From Cololabis saira (Eukaryota > Chordata > Actinopteri > Beloniformes > Belonidae): 64,000 nucleotides of DNA. The stretch covers positions 9,560,625-9,624,624 of the forward strand of contig NC_084599.1 of assembly GCF_033807715.1 (NCBI RefSeq), written 5' to 3'. Below the pieces are notes generated by a model, which did not search any database, had not been told where the DNA came from, and saw nothing but the letters and a program-made list of their open reading frames with translations. The position numbers and the translations under genes were made by a program. Positions 12,878 through 24,842 of the stretch are shown here, one piece after another. How positions within the stretch are numbered: the first letter of the stretch is position 1; the number at the start of each line of letters is the position of its first letter.

Positions 12878-13795
12878 GTGTATTTCTTGCAGCAAAGAGG
12901 AAAATGTGTTACAATAATACTGAATATTAGTTTAACTTGGATGTTATTGATGTTGATGTTTGAACTTCAGATAAAACTAGAGCGTTTGTCCCAGTACTAT
13001 TCAAGTGAAGGAGATCTGGCATCTGTAAGATGATCTGCTGCATTAGTGGGCTGCACTGGTCCTAATGTGAAACATGACGCTTTCTCTGCTAATGCTGTAT
13101 TGTCTTTTCAGCCTCTTACGTTTTTAGAATGACTCTGTGGTAATTTATAGCACCGACTCCATCTCAAAACTTCCCCTGTGGCAGAGATTTGAGGTATGTT
13201 TGAAATGCAAATCAAAACTCTGTGATACTACCTTCAATGCTGATCCAAGGTCACTTTTTATGTTTTTTTAAGGGTATTACTTTGCATGTCTTCTATAAAA
13301 ATGAAAATCTGCTTTTACTTCACCATTAAGTCTAATTTCCTTTTTTTTGCTTCACTTCTTTTTTAAATTTAATCAAATCCTGCCTGTAGAAAACAGGAGC
13401 TGCTCTATACTACAGGACATGCTTCCATTTGTGAATTACATACTGTACATGGGCTGCATTTGAAGGGTTTTGAAAAGACAGCTCAGTAAATGTGAAAGGA
13501 GACTGAGTTATGGAGCTGCATGCTAATCCTTAAACTTGATTTATCACTTGGATAAATGGATAAATACTCCAAGGGCAAACATGGGTCATTGGACATTGTA
13601 AACACGTGTCACAGATGAGAGGTCACTGATTTGCTCATCCTCTTTCTCCACTCAGTAACAGCGGTTCGGACCCCACTGGTCTTCTAAGCTGACCTCCTTG
13701 CAGACCATTAAAGCTTCGTTTCATCACTATGATGTTGACAAAGTCATAAACAACATTCAGTCTGGAATGAAGTGGGACTGAATTTCTGAGCTGGT
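12878..13795. other. Unannotated intergenic DNA
   Basis: No exon-like or repeat structure was recognised. Composition is AT-rich. Confidence 0.5.
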
Positions 13796-14510
13796 TTAGT
13801 CAAGTCAACTTTATTTATAAAGCACTTGACAGGCGAATGGAAAACGAAGACAAAACACAGCAAAACACAAGACACGTAAATAAAACAATCATGATAAGTT
13901 AGGTGAATAAAAAAGGATAGAATAGAAGATAAAAGAATAAAATAAAGAATAAAAGGATAAAATAAACTCAACTGTCTTGCTAGGTGTTAAAAGTCAAGGA
14001 GAAGAGGTGTGTTTTGCGAAGAGATTTAAAAAAAATTAAAAATTATCCTAGACTGTATGGGCAGCCAGTGGAGGGAGGCTAAAATGGGGGAAATGTGCTC
14101 ATATTTACGTGTGCCAGTTAAAAGGCGGACTGCAGCATTCTGGACCATCTGGAGATGGAGATGGAGGAAGCACTAACCCCCACATAAAGGGCGTTGCAAT
14201 AGTCAAGCCGAGTGGTGACAAAGGCATGGATTACTATTTCAAGCTGCCGTCTTGAAAGAATTGGCTTTATTTTAGCCAGCTGCCGCAAATGATAAAAACT
14301 AGATTTGACAACCGCCCTGATCTGGCTGTCAAGCTTGAGAGCTGCATCCGCTTTTACCCCTAGGTTAGTGATGGTTGGTTTTACATGCTGGGCCAAGGAG
14401 CCCAGATCTGGAAGGCTGTTCCAGCAGCGCCACCAAAAACCATCACTTCAGTCTTTTTTTCGTTAAAGTTTAAAAAGTTCGGAGACATCCAGGCCTTTAT
14501 GTACGGTGGC
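13796..14510 (-). mobile_element. LINE fragment, L2/Maui-like, minus strand
   Basis: The minus-strand translation from about 14505 gives SELFKLNEKKTEVMVFG. After a frame change at 14396-14118 it gives KSSFYHLRQLAKIKP and IHAFVTTRLDYCNALY. These are hallmark L2-clade reverse-transcriptase C-terminal motifs (LN..KTEV; H.FVTSRLDYCNAL). The 3' part (TTTATTTATAAAGCACTTG in plus orientation near 13809) is a typical fish LINE 3' end. It is inactive, with frameshifts and 5' truncation. Confidence 0.85.
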
Positions 14511-14611
14511 CGACGAGGGCCAAACGCACTGCAACGGCCTAATGCATCTCAGTTAAGGAAAACGGCTTCAAGTACAGAAACGATTCAAATTCACAAACTC
14601 AAAACGAGGTA

Positions 14612-14780
14612 CAAAAAGAGGAATGTGGTGCAAATGAAAAAACGTGCTGCAAAAAAAAATGGTTTCTTGTTTTATTTTGTGCTTTGCATCGTTTCTCTAT
14701 TTGCAGCGCGTTTGATGATGCTGCATTTGTCTTTGTTTTTTGCAGCACGTTTTTTCATTTGCACCACCTCTTTTTCCCTG
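14612..14780. repeat. Inverted repeat, arms of about 42 bp
   Basis: GTGGTGCAAATGAAAAAACG (left arm about 14612-14656) is mirrored by the complementary right arm (about 14736-14776). The spacer is about 80 bp, so a hairpin can form. It adjoins the L2 fragment and probably belongs to a separate, unrecognised MITE. Confidence 0.6.
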
Positions 14781-14904
14781 CCCTTCACTCATTTCACTTA
14801 AGAAGATTCTCTAACGGGTAAATCTAACAGCTATTGTAATATTAATTAGATAATTCTCAAATTTCTAATCATTTACATTTATGTTTATGTTATGTTTATG
14901 TAAT

Positions 14905-15000
14905 AATTGCCAGGGGGTCATGTTCTGGGTCTCTGGAAAGATCCTAGAGACAACTTCTCTTGTAATAGACGCTATATAAATGAAATTGAATTGAATTGAA
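14905..15000 (+). repeat. Retroposon 3' tail ending in (ATTGA)n
   Basis: GACGCTATATAAATGAAATTG followed by repeats of AATTG is a very common fish LINE/SINE 3' terminus. Only the last 100 bp or so are present. Confidence 0.55.
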
Positions 15001-15031
15001 CAATATATTACGTTTTTTTTTTTTTTTTTAA

Positions 15032-15360
15032 AGGAGCATGAGGCAGGATTTATGAAAAAAATCCGTATACATTTTAAGTTTTCTAGTAATAATGTCAGAT
15101 GAAGCGTTCCAAACCCAAAAGAATGAGCCCTCTAGCGTATCTCTCCGCTGCCTTGAACAGCCTGTGTGCTGCAAAATGTGCTGCAATTGTGAACGGAATT
15201 TCCCACGCTGTCCTGCGGATGTGACGTCACATGACGCTGCATGCACGTTCTCCCTGTTCTCCCGTGCCGGCTTCACTGTTGGCTGCAGTACCCCCAACGG
15301 CCGTCGTGGTGAAGGGTGGCGCTAGAGAGTCTCATTTCTTAAAAGGAGCCTCATGCTCCT
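15032..15360. mobile_element. TTAA-flanked DNA element (329 bp)
   Basis: The termini AGGAGCATGAGGC at 15032 and GCCTCATGCTCCT ending at 15360 are perfect inverses. They are flanked by TTAA (15028-15031 and 15361-15364). There is no coding capacity. The TTAA target is shared with the elements at 1634-2501 and 6310-7585, but the terminal sequences differ, so it is a different family. Confidence 0.8.
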
Positions 15361-15364
15361 TTAA

Positions 15365-16028
15365 ATATCTATAAAGTTGCATTCCAGTACTTGAGTTGAC
15401 TGTTTATATTTTAGCCTCTAATTTAGTCATCTTCACCTCTTGGAAACCAAACTCCAACATTTTTAACTCTTGACTTTTTTCAGTCCCTTCTATATCGTAA
15501 CATGTTTCATACTGTCCTTTTAAAAACACATTTTTAATCATCAAATCTTAGGATGATTTAAAACATGTCAATAACCAAGACGAGAAGTGGCTCTAGGTCA
15601 CAGCGCTCCAAACCAAGTCCTGGACGGCCCCTGCCCCACATGCTTTGGATGTTTCCCTGATCCAACACGCCTGATTTAGAAGAATGGATCAGCATCAGCT
15701 TGTTGTAGAGGTCTGCAACCGGGTTAATGAGCCGCTCGTCTGAGCCACGTGTGATGGAGCAGGGAACATCTAAAACGTGCAGGGCAGCGGCTGTCCCGGA
15801 CCCGGACTGGGAAACAGTGCTCTAGTGTCTCATCCCCTTTCATCCCACTTGCATCTTTAATGTCCATCAGAGGGCTCAGTATCATCAAATCCAATTCATC
15901 CAGTTGCACAGTACTTGTTTCATCAAAGAGTTAAGCTCATTCTTTTCATTTATGGATGATATGTATTTAAAAGGCTCACACCGCACACCAACATGAGCCA
16001 TAGAGGTTATACTTCTCCTTTTATGATT
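15365..16028. other. Intergenic DNA with a possible decayed hAT remnant
   Basis: No exon was seen. About 15601-15823 has loosely inverted ends (CAGCGCTCCAAACC.AGTCCTGG versus complement CACTGTTTCCCAGTCCGGG), resembling the abundant hAT MITEs that end in CCTGGTCC. It is too diverged for a firm call. Confidence 0.35.
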
Positions 16029-16036
16029 ACAACCAC

Positions 16037-16791
16037 CAGTACTCGAGTTGTAAAAAAAAATCAGGGGGGATGGTGGATTTTATCATATGGGGACAGATAA
16101 TTTGTGCTGATTACAAATAATATAATATATTACAAATAATAGCACTGACCAAAACACCTGCAGAAATACTGCAGGAATGACATAGCAGCAGTTAAATGCA
16201 GCCTTCTGTAAGCTTTAAATATCCACTGGGCTTACATCAAATACATCAAAACACAACAATAAAAAACACTTTTCTGAACTTATCAATATAACTCTGTCCT
16301 TCACAGGATAAGTAAAATGGATCACTGCAAAAACTCAAAATCTTAACAAGAATATTTGTCCTATTTCTAGTTAAAATGTCTCATTTTAGTAAAAAAAATG
16401 TCATTACACTTAAAACAAGACTCATCACTTGAAAAAACAACAATTTTCACCTGTTTCAAGTAGATTTTCACTTAAAATAAGTAGAAAAATCTGCCAGTGG
16501 AACAAGATTTTTTTTGCTTGTAATGAGAAGATAAATCTTGTCCCATTGGCAGATTTTTCTACTTATTTCAAGTGAAAATTTACTTGAAACAGGTGAAAAT
16601 TGTCAAATAACAAGTTATTTTTCTGGTGTTATTTTTCTGGTGATGACTCTAAATGTTGAAATAGCAGTAAATCCACTTTCATTGATGAAATGACATAAGG
16701 GATGGAAAGGGGGGATGGCAGTTTTATTTTTATTTCAGGGGGGATGAGGGGGGATGCCATCCCCCCTCATCCCCCCTCAACTCGAGTACTG
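16037..16791. mobile_element. Non-autonomous hAT element, CAGTACTCGAGTTG termini, copy A
   Basis: The ends CAGTACTCGAGTTG (16037) and CAACTCGAGTACTG (finishing 16791) are perfect inverses with an 8-bp duplication ACAACCAC (16029-16036 and 16792-16799). The inner part contains most of the CACTGCAAAAACTC palindromic element found alone at 45994-46403. The right end carries repeats of CCCCCCTCAT. Sister copies are at 43958-44710 and 47468-48207. Confidence 0.92.
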
Positions 16792-16799
16792 ACAACCAC

Positions 16800-19700
16800 T
16801 ACATTTCAGGATAGCTCTGGGTTAGACCCCAACTCATCCCACAACACTGAGCAGGATGAAACGGGTCGAGCTGGGCTGTGCACGGTGGCTGAAATGAACT
16901 CTGTTACTAATGTATTTGATTAAAGCAGACCTAAAACTGCTCTTACATGTGAAGTGCATCATCTCCTGCTGTGGTCATCGTAGGGATAATAATGTGCCAG
17001 TGTGGCACTTTATCGATTCTGCCGTGTGACTCAGACAACCGTGCCTGCAGGCCATACTCTCCATCAGCACGCTACACAGCACTTTGACCCACCTCTCTCC
17101 CATCACATAGTAAAATCCCTTTGTAGCAAACACGCAAAGACCCGCTCATCAAATTACGAGATAGTCTTTTGTAAATTCTTTTGTAATTAACTTTGTGCAA
17201 AAGCTGTTAAACCCTTTAACTGGATCTCTGCCCAGTGTTGTGAGATTCCCCCAGCTCAGTCTTCCCCAGCAACCTTTAATTTAATGTTATCTTGGAAAGT
17301 AACTGCGGTGGCTCTGATGATTATCAACTAAGAATGAAATTACAGAAGCAATAAGGTGCAAAGTAGAGGTGTGTTTCTCTCCCTTACAAAGATTTCATAT
17401 GTGTCTAGACAAAAGCATGAGCATGTACGGCTCAGGAGGGAATAATAATGCGCCTCAGTTTGATTCAGTGCAATGTCTTTTATTCGATTTGACACTAATC
17501 AATATTTGATCAATGTAGATATTCAAATTCCATTCTAAGCTCGTCATTTATGGGACATCAGTTCAAACAGATATCAGCGGTCACTCTTAACTCAAGATAG
17601 TTACACGTTAGCAGGATATCAGCAGTAGATGCAGGAATCACCTTTGACCTCGTGGGTTGTGGGTGAGTGTGGGTTCCAAAAGACGTTCACTATCCTCATA
17701 TCGTGTCTCCTTTGTTTTGCATACTGCATTGGTATCCATAGATTCAACAGGACGTCAGCATTAGCAACATCTTCAGATGTGGCGTTACATTTGACAAGAG
17801 CGCAATGAAACATGCTCACAGATCAGTTATACAATTCTCGTCCCCAAATTTATCATTTGGAGTTTCAGAATTAAGAAGACCGAAGGCAAACATCAGCTCC
17901 GAGCGCAAGAAACCAGATTCCCTCAGCAACTAGGACCTCTTCACGTGTGTCAAAGGTCCGTCCCGTGAGTTTCAGCTGAACGATTTATTATCAGATTCAC
18001 TCTTTCTTGAAGATTATTTCTACTCATTCAACACAATCTGGCTTTTGACAGGGTGGTAATCAGTGACTAATGAGCTCAATGATTCAGTCATGATTGCTCC
18101 ACTTTGACTTTTATTGACAGGTAAGGTGTCAGGATGCCCAAAGCTGTAGCACCTTTTGAAAGATAAGCAGCGGCAAATCATGAGCTGGCAACGCAGCGAC
18201 GGGGAGCAGAACTCCAAGAGCAGCCTTCCCTCCGAGGTGATGGCTCTGGCAGCTTTTCACTCATGCTTAATGGTGCAACAGCAAATAATTGAATTTGTGT
18301 GCGAGAATAATATCATTTGCTCATGAGCATCATTTCTTGCATTGTTTCTTGTTCTCTAAATGTGATGATATAGGATCTTATCGCTTCTTATCGTTCAGAC
18401 CTTCTTATGAAATCCTTTGATCAAAGAGGAGAATAGGATAGAAAGGGATAGGGTAAGATAGGATAGCTGGCTAGGGTGCATGCACATCACTTTCTCCCCC
18501 ATATCTGTGCCGTGCATTCAGTCAGTGGGCTTTTATGTTTTAATCCGGGGTTGATGAAGGAAATGCTGCATTCATTCAGTTGGATCTGCAGCCAGGCCAC
18601 AGTCGGCTGACTTTGAACTGTACAGCTGGGCCACGGATTAGTTTTTGCTGTGTTTAAAGATGTATTTATGTCAGTATGTGCGCCCCTGGGTTGATTAAAA
18701 CATGTCAAAATTCGGCCGTTATTGAGATTGTTTATGCTTTTGTACACATGCCACCACAGAATATACTTACATGCTAAACTGAAACACCAATGCTACACTT
18801 CAGAGGATTTAGGTAGAAATCAGCGGAGAATGAATGGAGAATGGCAGACAGGTGGAGCAACAGGTACAGAAACACCAGGAGAGCTGTGGCTGGACACATT
18901 TTGCATGTCGGTTGGATAAGCAGAGAGAAGTCACAGACACCCAAGTCGCAGTATGCAAATGGTGTCAGAGTATTTGAAAAGAAAAAAAGGACAAAGGGCA
19001 TCCAACTTGTCTGAGCAGCTCAGAGACGGATCGTTCTGTTCACAGAGGTCACAGGGAGGGAGATTCAGTTTTTACACTATTTACTTTCATTTAATGGGAC
19101 TATTTGTGTCCTGATATGTTACTGTTTCTCTTTGTGAGCAGCGTGCTGCCTCTTTTGTAGCAGTGCTTCCTTCCCAGTGTTGAAAATCGTCTGAACAGCT
19201 TCAGCCGAGTGCAGCTCCAGTCATTAGTAGCACTGTCATGCTCAGTGAGTCAGGCCATGCTGATGTATGTGTGTGTGGTTTCAATCCTTAACCTTTTGAT
19301 TTATTATTTTTATTGTGAAGGGAAATTCAGTGATATAAGGCACTGACTGACAGCCCAGTTTTTGCTATTAAAACATCAGCGGTTTGAATGAACAGACAAA
19401 TCTGTGCATGTTTACTGTACATTTTACTCCGATATCAAGAGCAAACACAAGACAGGTCATCTCTTATCAGGCTTAGCTGTGTTTTTTCCCCCCCTAACTC
19501 CTGATGTTTGTTAAATATATCAGCTCTGCAAATGCCTGTCTGGAGAAGGTCTCAGGGTTACGCTTGCCCTGAGCTCAGGCTCACAGGCTGATGCTGTCAG
19601 GGTTTGCTGCACTGCCCGTGCTGTGACTGATATAGATACAGGTAAGTACCATCACTCACCAGAATTACCAAAGACATTTAAGGATTTAGGACCTTTACTA

Positions 19701-20189
19701 GGCTGTGTACTAGTTGTGGTTTTGGGGGCGCACGCTGCAGGTATTGTGCTTGTGTGCAGTACATATTGATTTTCTTTATCCTCTCATCTGTAGTATTTTT
19801 TACATGCGACCAAATCCTCACGTGGTGGATATATGTCTTTTTTTTTCAGCCACCTCATTTCTGGTTCATCTGTTGACTCACAGATAAATACGCTACTGTG
19901 ACCCTAAGTGAGGTAAACATTTTCAGCTCAGATACTTGGTCAACTTAGCGATAACAAAGACAACATAAGTTAGCCTGAAAGAGCTGCAACAATCCCCAGC
20001 AGACACTCAATGGTCCAGACATAATAAAAGTAATAATCTGCCCTTCACTAGGTTTTAAAATGAAGAAAATACAAACTCAGATTTACAACAACAAATGCTA
20101 CAAAGTACTCATTATTTAGCAAAAACTATGCCACAATGCTGTAGCAGTATGTGTACACTCCACAGTTCAATAGCTACTAGAAAGGTTAG
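16800..20189. other. Unannotated intergenic DNA, 3.4 kb, few repeats
   Basis: This is one of the longest stretches upstream of atp1b1 without a bounded transposon. No exon was recognised; the small ORFs do not match a domain. Segments such as 18240-18340 (homeobox-like ATTA/TAAT motifs) could be conserved regulatory DNA, but sequence alone cannot show this. Confidence 0.4.
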
Positions 20190-20660
20190 AATAGAATAGA
20201 TCTTTATTGTCATTGTCACCAGGTACAACAAAATTAAACGTGTTCTCCAGTCAGTAAATCGTATATAAAATAAAATAACTAAAAAATAAACAAAATGAAA
20301 TAAAACCACATAAAATAAAATAAATATATATCTAGACACATTCAACCCTCCACACACACATCAACACACGGACATTACAAGAACTTTCATCAACATACAA
20401 TCATTTTTGTTATTAGCTCCTGTTTTTGTTAATAATGGTTATTGCTGTTGGATAAAAGCTGTGTGTGTTTGAGTTTGTTTGTCCTTGTTTTCATGAGTCT
20501 GTATCTCCTCCCAGATGCAGCAGTTCAAACAGTGAGTGTCCGGGGTGTGAAGTGTCTTTTATTATATCTTGGGCTTTTTTCTGGCAACAGGAGTGTTGGA
20601 GGTGTTCCAGTGTGGAGAGAGGGCAGCCCATGATCTTCTGGGCGGTGGTGATGACTTTAA
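20190..20660 (-). mobile_element. LINE 3' fragment, minus strand
   Basis: The minus-strand translation from about 20640 gives KIMGCPLSTLEHLQHS, QKKAQDIIKDTSHPGHSLFE and THSFYPTAI. This is the conserved C-terminus of a common fish non-LTR retrotransposon ORF (pattern SHPGHSLF.LLPSG, SFYP.AIRLLN). The 3' end is an ATTCT-type tail near 20190. One in-frame stop is present, so it is inactive. The clade cannot be named with certainty. Confidence 0.75.
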
Positions 20661-20689
20661 GTAATCATTTTCTGTGATACTTAGAATTT

Positions 20690-21380
20690 AAAGGACAGCC
20701 ACTTGAGATGTAACATCTCATTTTCAAGGGGGTCCCATAAAACATACAATATTACAATATATCACATTACAGTACAGACATACATGACATAAAACAAACA
20801 GACATCTGCTCACCCCCTCCCACACACAACCCCTACCCACATAAGTCTAGTTACAAAGTGGACTAATTGAATAACCGAAACAATGAGATAAATATAACAT
20901 AAGAGAGAAAAAATAAATAAATAAATAGAAAAAAGTACAAAAAATACATGAATAAATTAAAAACATAGGCAATTTGTTTTATATAATGACAACTTAAAAC
21001 AATGAAAAGAGGAAATAGAACGCAAAAAGAGAGGAAGATTATTCCAATCTGATGGAGCTTTAAAATAAAATGATCTTTAAGAAAAAAGGAAAATTCATAT
21101 GTCTGAGTGAGTATGGAGAGTTATATAGAATAATAAGTTCTTTTAAATATGGAGGACAGTGAAAATAAACACATTTAAAAAGGAACTGAAGCCAGTGAAA
21201 TTGCCGTCTAGATTTGGGTTGCAACCAGTTCAATGAATCAAACATAAAACAATGATGTGTTAGTCTTTTAAATAATTTTAAAATAGTGTCGATCCATTCT
21301 TCTTCTGCTCTAGTTTTCTTACTTGCTTCCTTCTGTCTCGGTACATATGCTGATGTGCTTGAGATCATGTAGGTCAGAGC
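20690..21380 (-). mobile_element. LINE C-terminal fragment (CR1/L2/Rex1-like), minus strand
   Basis: The minus-strand reading at 21368-21060 shows LNWLQPKSRRQFHWLQFLFK, CPPYLKELI and YSLRHMNF, then FKAPSDWNNLPL (about 21065-21030). This is the order seen in LINE reverse-transcriptase C-termini. The 3' UTR with GGGACCCCCTTGAAAATGAG ends near 20695. It lies back to back with another minus-strand LINE end. Confidence 0.75.
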
Positions 21381-21569
21381 CTACATCTAGAAAAATGTAG
21401 GGTCTTACAACAATCTCCAGGGCTTCCCAAGCCAAACCCACGGTTGCTTATCAAACTGCCCCTGCACGCAGCTGGTAAGTGCTACGACCAATCAGAGCGA
21501 CGGACAAGCTCAGGTATTCACAGTGACAGAAACAGGAGTCGACAGGAGAGTTTGTTGTATAGAAGAGTA

Positions 21570-22042
21570 CCGTATTTTCCGCACTATAAGGCGCACCTAA
21601 AAGCCTTTAATCTTCTCAAAAACCAGCAGTGCGCCTTATAATGCAGTGCGCCTTATATGTGATCATTACGGTAATTTCTGTTACTGTAGTCAGGGGGATT
21701 GTGGGTAATGTAGTTGGTGTCGCCGAAGTAATGGCGCTAAAAACGTCAGAAATCGTCACAGACGTTCAAGACAACAGCAGCGACGCTGACTCACATAATG
21801 GCGACTTTGACGAGACGGAGCAAAGCTGGTTTTTATTTCGTTAATAAAGTTTGACATAGGGTACTTTAATTCTTGTTTTTTTTTTGTTTTTTTTGCATTT
21901 GCTGTAGGATTTTGTAGCATTTCCTGTAGCGCAGCTCCATCAGGTAGATACGTAACTCAACCCCAGCCACTATAGTACGGTATTTTACCATGTATTTAGT
22001 GCGCCTTATAATGCAGTGCGCCTTATAGTGTGGAAAATACGG
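21570..22042. mobile_element. TA-flanked DNA element, CCGTATTTTCC termini (Tc1/mariner or pogo-like)
   Basis: CCGTATTTTCCGCACTATAA at 21570 is inverted at the right end (TTATAGTGTGGAAAATACGG to 22042). TA flanks both sides (21568-21569, 22043-22044). Additional GTGCGCCTTAT repeats lie inside. The internal ORF 21629-21844 is acidic but not identifiable as a transposase. Confidence 0.8.
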
Positions 22043-23211
22043 TAAATTAAACTGTTGCCTTTTGCTTTGTAAAGGAATTATTCAAGTGTCGTCCTCTCTT
22101 CAGTCTGGATCTTTAACTGTCAATACCAAAACATTTTCAAATGTTTTTTTATTACTCAGGTGCAGCCATCTACACTGTTTACATCCAGATAAGATCACTG
22201 CTCTGTTGTCATCGCGTTAAGCCCGCCCAGAGACTCTCTCCACAAGGATACATTGATTTGATTGGCTCCCTCAGACTTTTGGGTAAGATAAGCTAATACT
22301 TTATTGTCTGTTACACAGGTTACAGAAAATTGTCTTTGACAAGGCTCCAGTCACAAAGGAACATTCACACAGACATATACAGAGGTGTGAAGTAACGAAG
22401 TACAAATACTTTGTTACCTTACTTAAGCAGAAATTTTGGTTATCTATACCAGTGATTCTTAACCATAGGGCCGCGGCCCAACGTTGGGCCGCGAGCGCCC
22501 TCTAGAGGGCCGCAAAAAGAATTCAGTTTTGTACATGTGGGCCGCGAGGGCCGCGGGACTGCATAGCAACTCCCGACCAAATGAGGAGAAGAAGACACTG
22601 AGCTAGCTGTACGTGTAATAGTAAGAGAAATGGTGTGTATTTACAGAAAAAATCATTTATTTTGCACAGAGTACGTTTAGATCCGCCAGGATCAGGGATT
22701 CTACGGCATAGGCTCTGCGTCGATTTACGCAGAACCATAATTCAGGTTTAAGGCGGACGTAATTGAAGCCACAATGAGAAGGGGGAAGGGGGGCGTGATT
22801 TGCCAGTGATTGCCCGGCGGCGGCTCTGGGCGGGACACCTGGGGCGGACGGGGAGACCTGGGGCTCGCAGCCGAGAAGGAGACGAGACTCCCGGGGGAGG
22901 TGGGCCGGAGAGGCGGGCCGGAGAGCCGGAGGAACCGCCCGACTGAGCGGGAGCCGACGCGTCCCCGCGGCCGCGGAGGTCGGCTGCCGCTCGGTCGGCG
23001 GGCTCCGTCGTTACTGCTGAAGATGCGTGGGCTGAAGTGTCTGCTGGACTGGACTGTTGTTGCAAAAGCATTGGAAAGTGACTGGGCTGCAGCGCGGAGG
23101 GCTGCGGGCTCGTGCCCGTCGCAGTTGATCAGGCTCGGATGAAGCCCGACACGCTGAGTCCTGACAACTGATTAATTTAATATCTTAAATAACTAAAATC
23201 TTAAAACACCC

Positions 23212-23307
23212 ATGTTTGACTCCAGATACAGCTGTGAGGCAGCTTTCTCCACAATGGACATAATTAAAACTAAATATGAGCACCTTCTCATGTGTATGAG
23301 AACCTGA
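23212..23307 (+). pseudogene. hAT transposase C-terminal dimerisation fragment
   Basis: The translation MFDSRYSCEAAFSTMDIIKT... matches the hAT C-terminal signature (Y.CE.AFS.M..IKTKYRS.L) of ZBED-like and SCAND3-like transposases. It stops after 31 codons. No upstream catalytic region survives, so it is a relic. It lies inside the nested hAT and is in the same orientation as the plus strand. Confidence 0.75.
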
Positions 23308-23700
23308 CACCATCCAGACCAGATTTAAAGTCCTGACAGGAGAAGTTAGAGCTCAGTTCTCTCACTGAACGACAGAAAGTGGAGGCATAAGATTATAAGG
23401 GGAAGAAAGACAAACTGCAAAACTGTTCAATTGCTAAGATGTGTTTATATTCATTTATTATAAAAATGTGTTGAGACAATTAACAAAGAAAATGGGAAAT
23501 TCAAACTGCTGGTAGAGAAATAAAATAAGATAGCATTTGAAAAATAAAATAAAATAAATTTTATTTTTAAGAGAAAAAAATATGTGTAATTCAAGTTAAA
23601 CATGTTAAGTGGCAAATATTTTTGAAATGTACTTTTTTTAATATAACAGTCAGATGCAGATGTTGATACAACTATGAGGCTACTTGAATATATACACACA

Positions 23701-23703
<3 letters not shown>

Positions 23704-23797
<94 letters not shown>

Positions 23798-23811
23798 TAT
23801 ATATATATATT
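23704..23811. repeat. (AT)n microsatellite
   Basis: About 43 AT dinucleotides, then an AAAA interruption and more AT. It lies inside the nested hAT. Confidence 0.95.
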
Positions 23812-24751
23812 ATGATGTGATGATGCTTGAGTAAATCTTCTCTAAATGGACATCTTAAAGTTTTAGTCGAATACCCCTGCTATACAATTTTAATATTTAA
23901 TGGGCCCCGGGCCACTCTGTACTGAAAAAATTGAGCCCCAAGGTCAGAAAGGTTAAGAACCCCTGATCTATACTTCACTGGAGTAATTGTTTTTCAGACG
24001 ACTTTTTACTTTTACTCCTTACATTTTCACGCAATTATCTGTACTTTTTACTCCTTACATTTTAAAAACAGCCTTGTTACTCTATTTCATTTGGGCCTTT
24101 AATAAAAACTATCTAGTAAAATTGCTCCATCCGGATAGAGTGAATTTGGTTGTGGTTGTTTCAGATGTTCTTGTCCAGTTTTGTTCTAACACATGTTAAT
24201 GCTCAATAGTACACATATATGCTTCTTTAATATATTTGCATTATACTAAGATGCATTCATTTTCAATGGCTTTTGTCCTTAATGGCTTTTTCCCCCTTAC
24301 ATTACTTTTACTTTTATACTTTAAGTAGTTTTGAAACCAGTACTTTTATACTTTTACTTGAGTAAAAAACTTGAGTTGATACTTCAACTTCTACAGGAGT
24401 ATTTTTAAACTCTAGTATCTATACTTCTACCTGAGTAATGAATGTGAATACTGAAGACACCTCTGGACATATACAAACAAGGCATGGGGTGTTGAGGTAT
24501 CAGCTGACCGTGGTGTTGGTCTTGTGCTGTCGTATAGTTCATGAACTCCGGCGGATGGGAGCTAGACACACCTGCAAAGCAAAATTACATTTGGTTGCGG
24601 TCAGTCTAGATTTCTTGGCTTCTAATTTGCAGAGCCAAAGGTTGTCATGGTGAGGCAGTATGGTTGTGGAGCTGTTACTGACTTTGTTAAGGGAAGTTTG
24701 ACTTTAGTGCTTTAGTGATAACAGAAGGTTTGTTTATAAGAGTTTAGGGAT

Positions 24752-24829
24752 TAGGGGTTAGGGGTTAGTCAGGGTTAAAGATGAGACAATCTAGCACATA
24801 AGAGGAGGGTTTAGCATGCAGGTTTAGCA
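24752..24829. repeat. 78-bp direct repeat, left copy
   Basis: TAGGGGTTAGGGGTTAGTCA starts a 78-bp segment repeated at 25559-25636 with about four differences. The two copies bracket the hAT element at 24843-25553. Confidence 0.85.
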
Positions 24830-24842
24830 TGGCCTACATGGA

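Larger units (their letters stand above)
22450..23965 (+). mobile_element. hAT element (CAGTGATTCTTAACC termini) nested in another hAT
   Basis: The ends CAGTGATTCTTAACC (22450) and GGTTAAGAACCCCTG (to 23965) resemble hAT/Charlie-type termini. A perfect 8-bp duplication ATCTATAC lies at 22442-22449 and 23966-23973, inside the older hAT. The body contains GGGCCGCG runs, a GC-rich island (about 22790-23140), a transposase remnant (23212-23307) and an (AT)n tract. A half copy of the GTTCTGCGT palindrome family lies at about 22690-22740. Confidence 0.9.
22380..24465. mobile_element. hAT element, CAGAGGTG family copy 2, host of a nested hAT
   Basis: It has CAGAGGTG ends with the perfect duplication GACATATA (22372-22379 and 24466-24473). 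Outside the nested insert (22450-23965) it matches copy 1 at 3543-4268, with an internal deletion. Confidence 0.9.

Noticed and set aside
24745..24775. Interstitial telomere repeat
   Set aside because: Only a few degenerate TTAGGGG-like units, fully explained by the 78-bp direct repeat.
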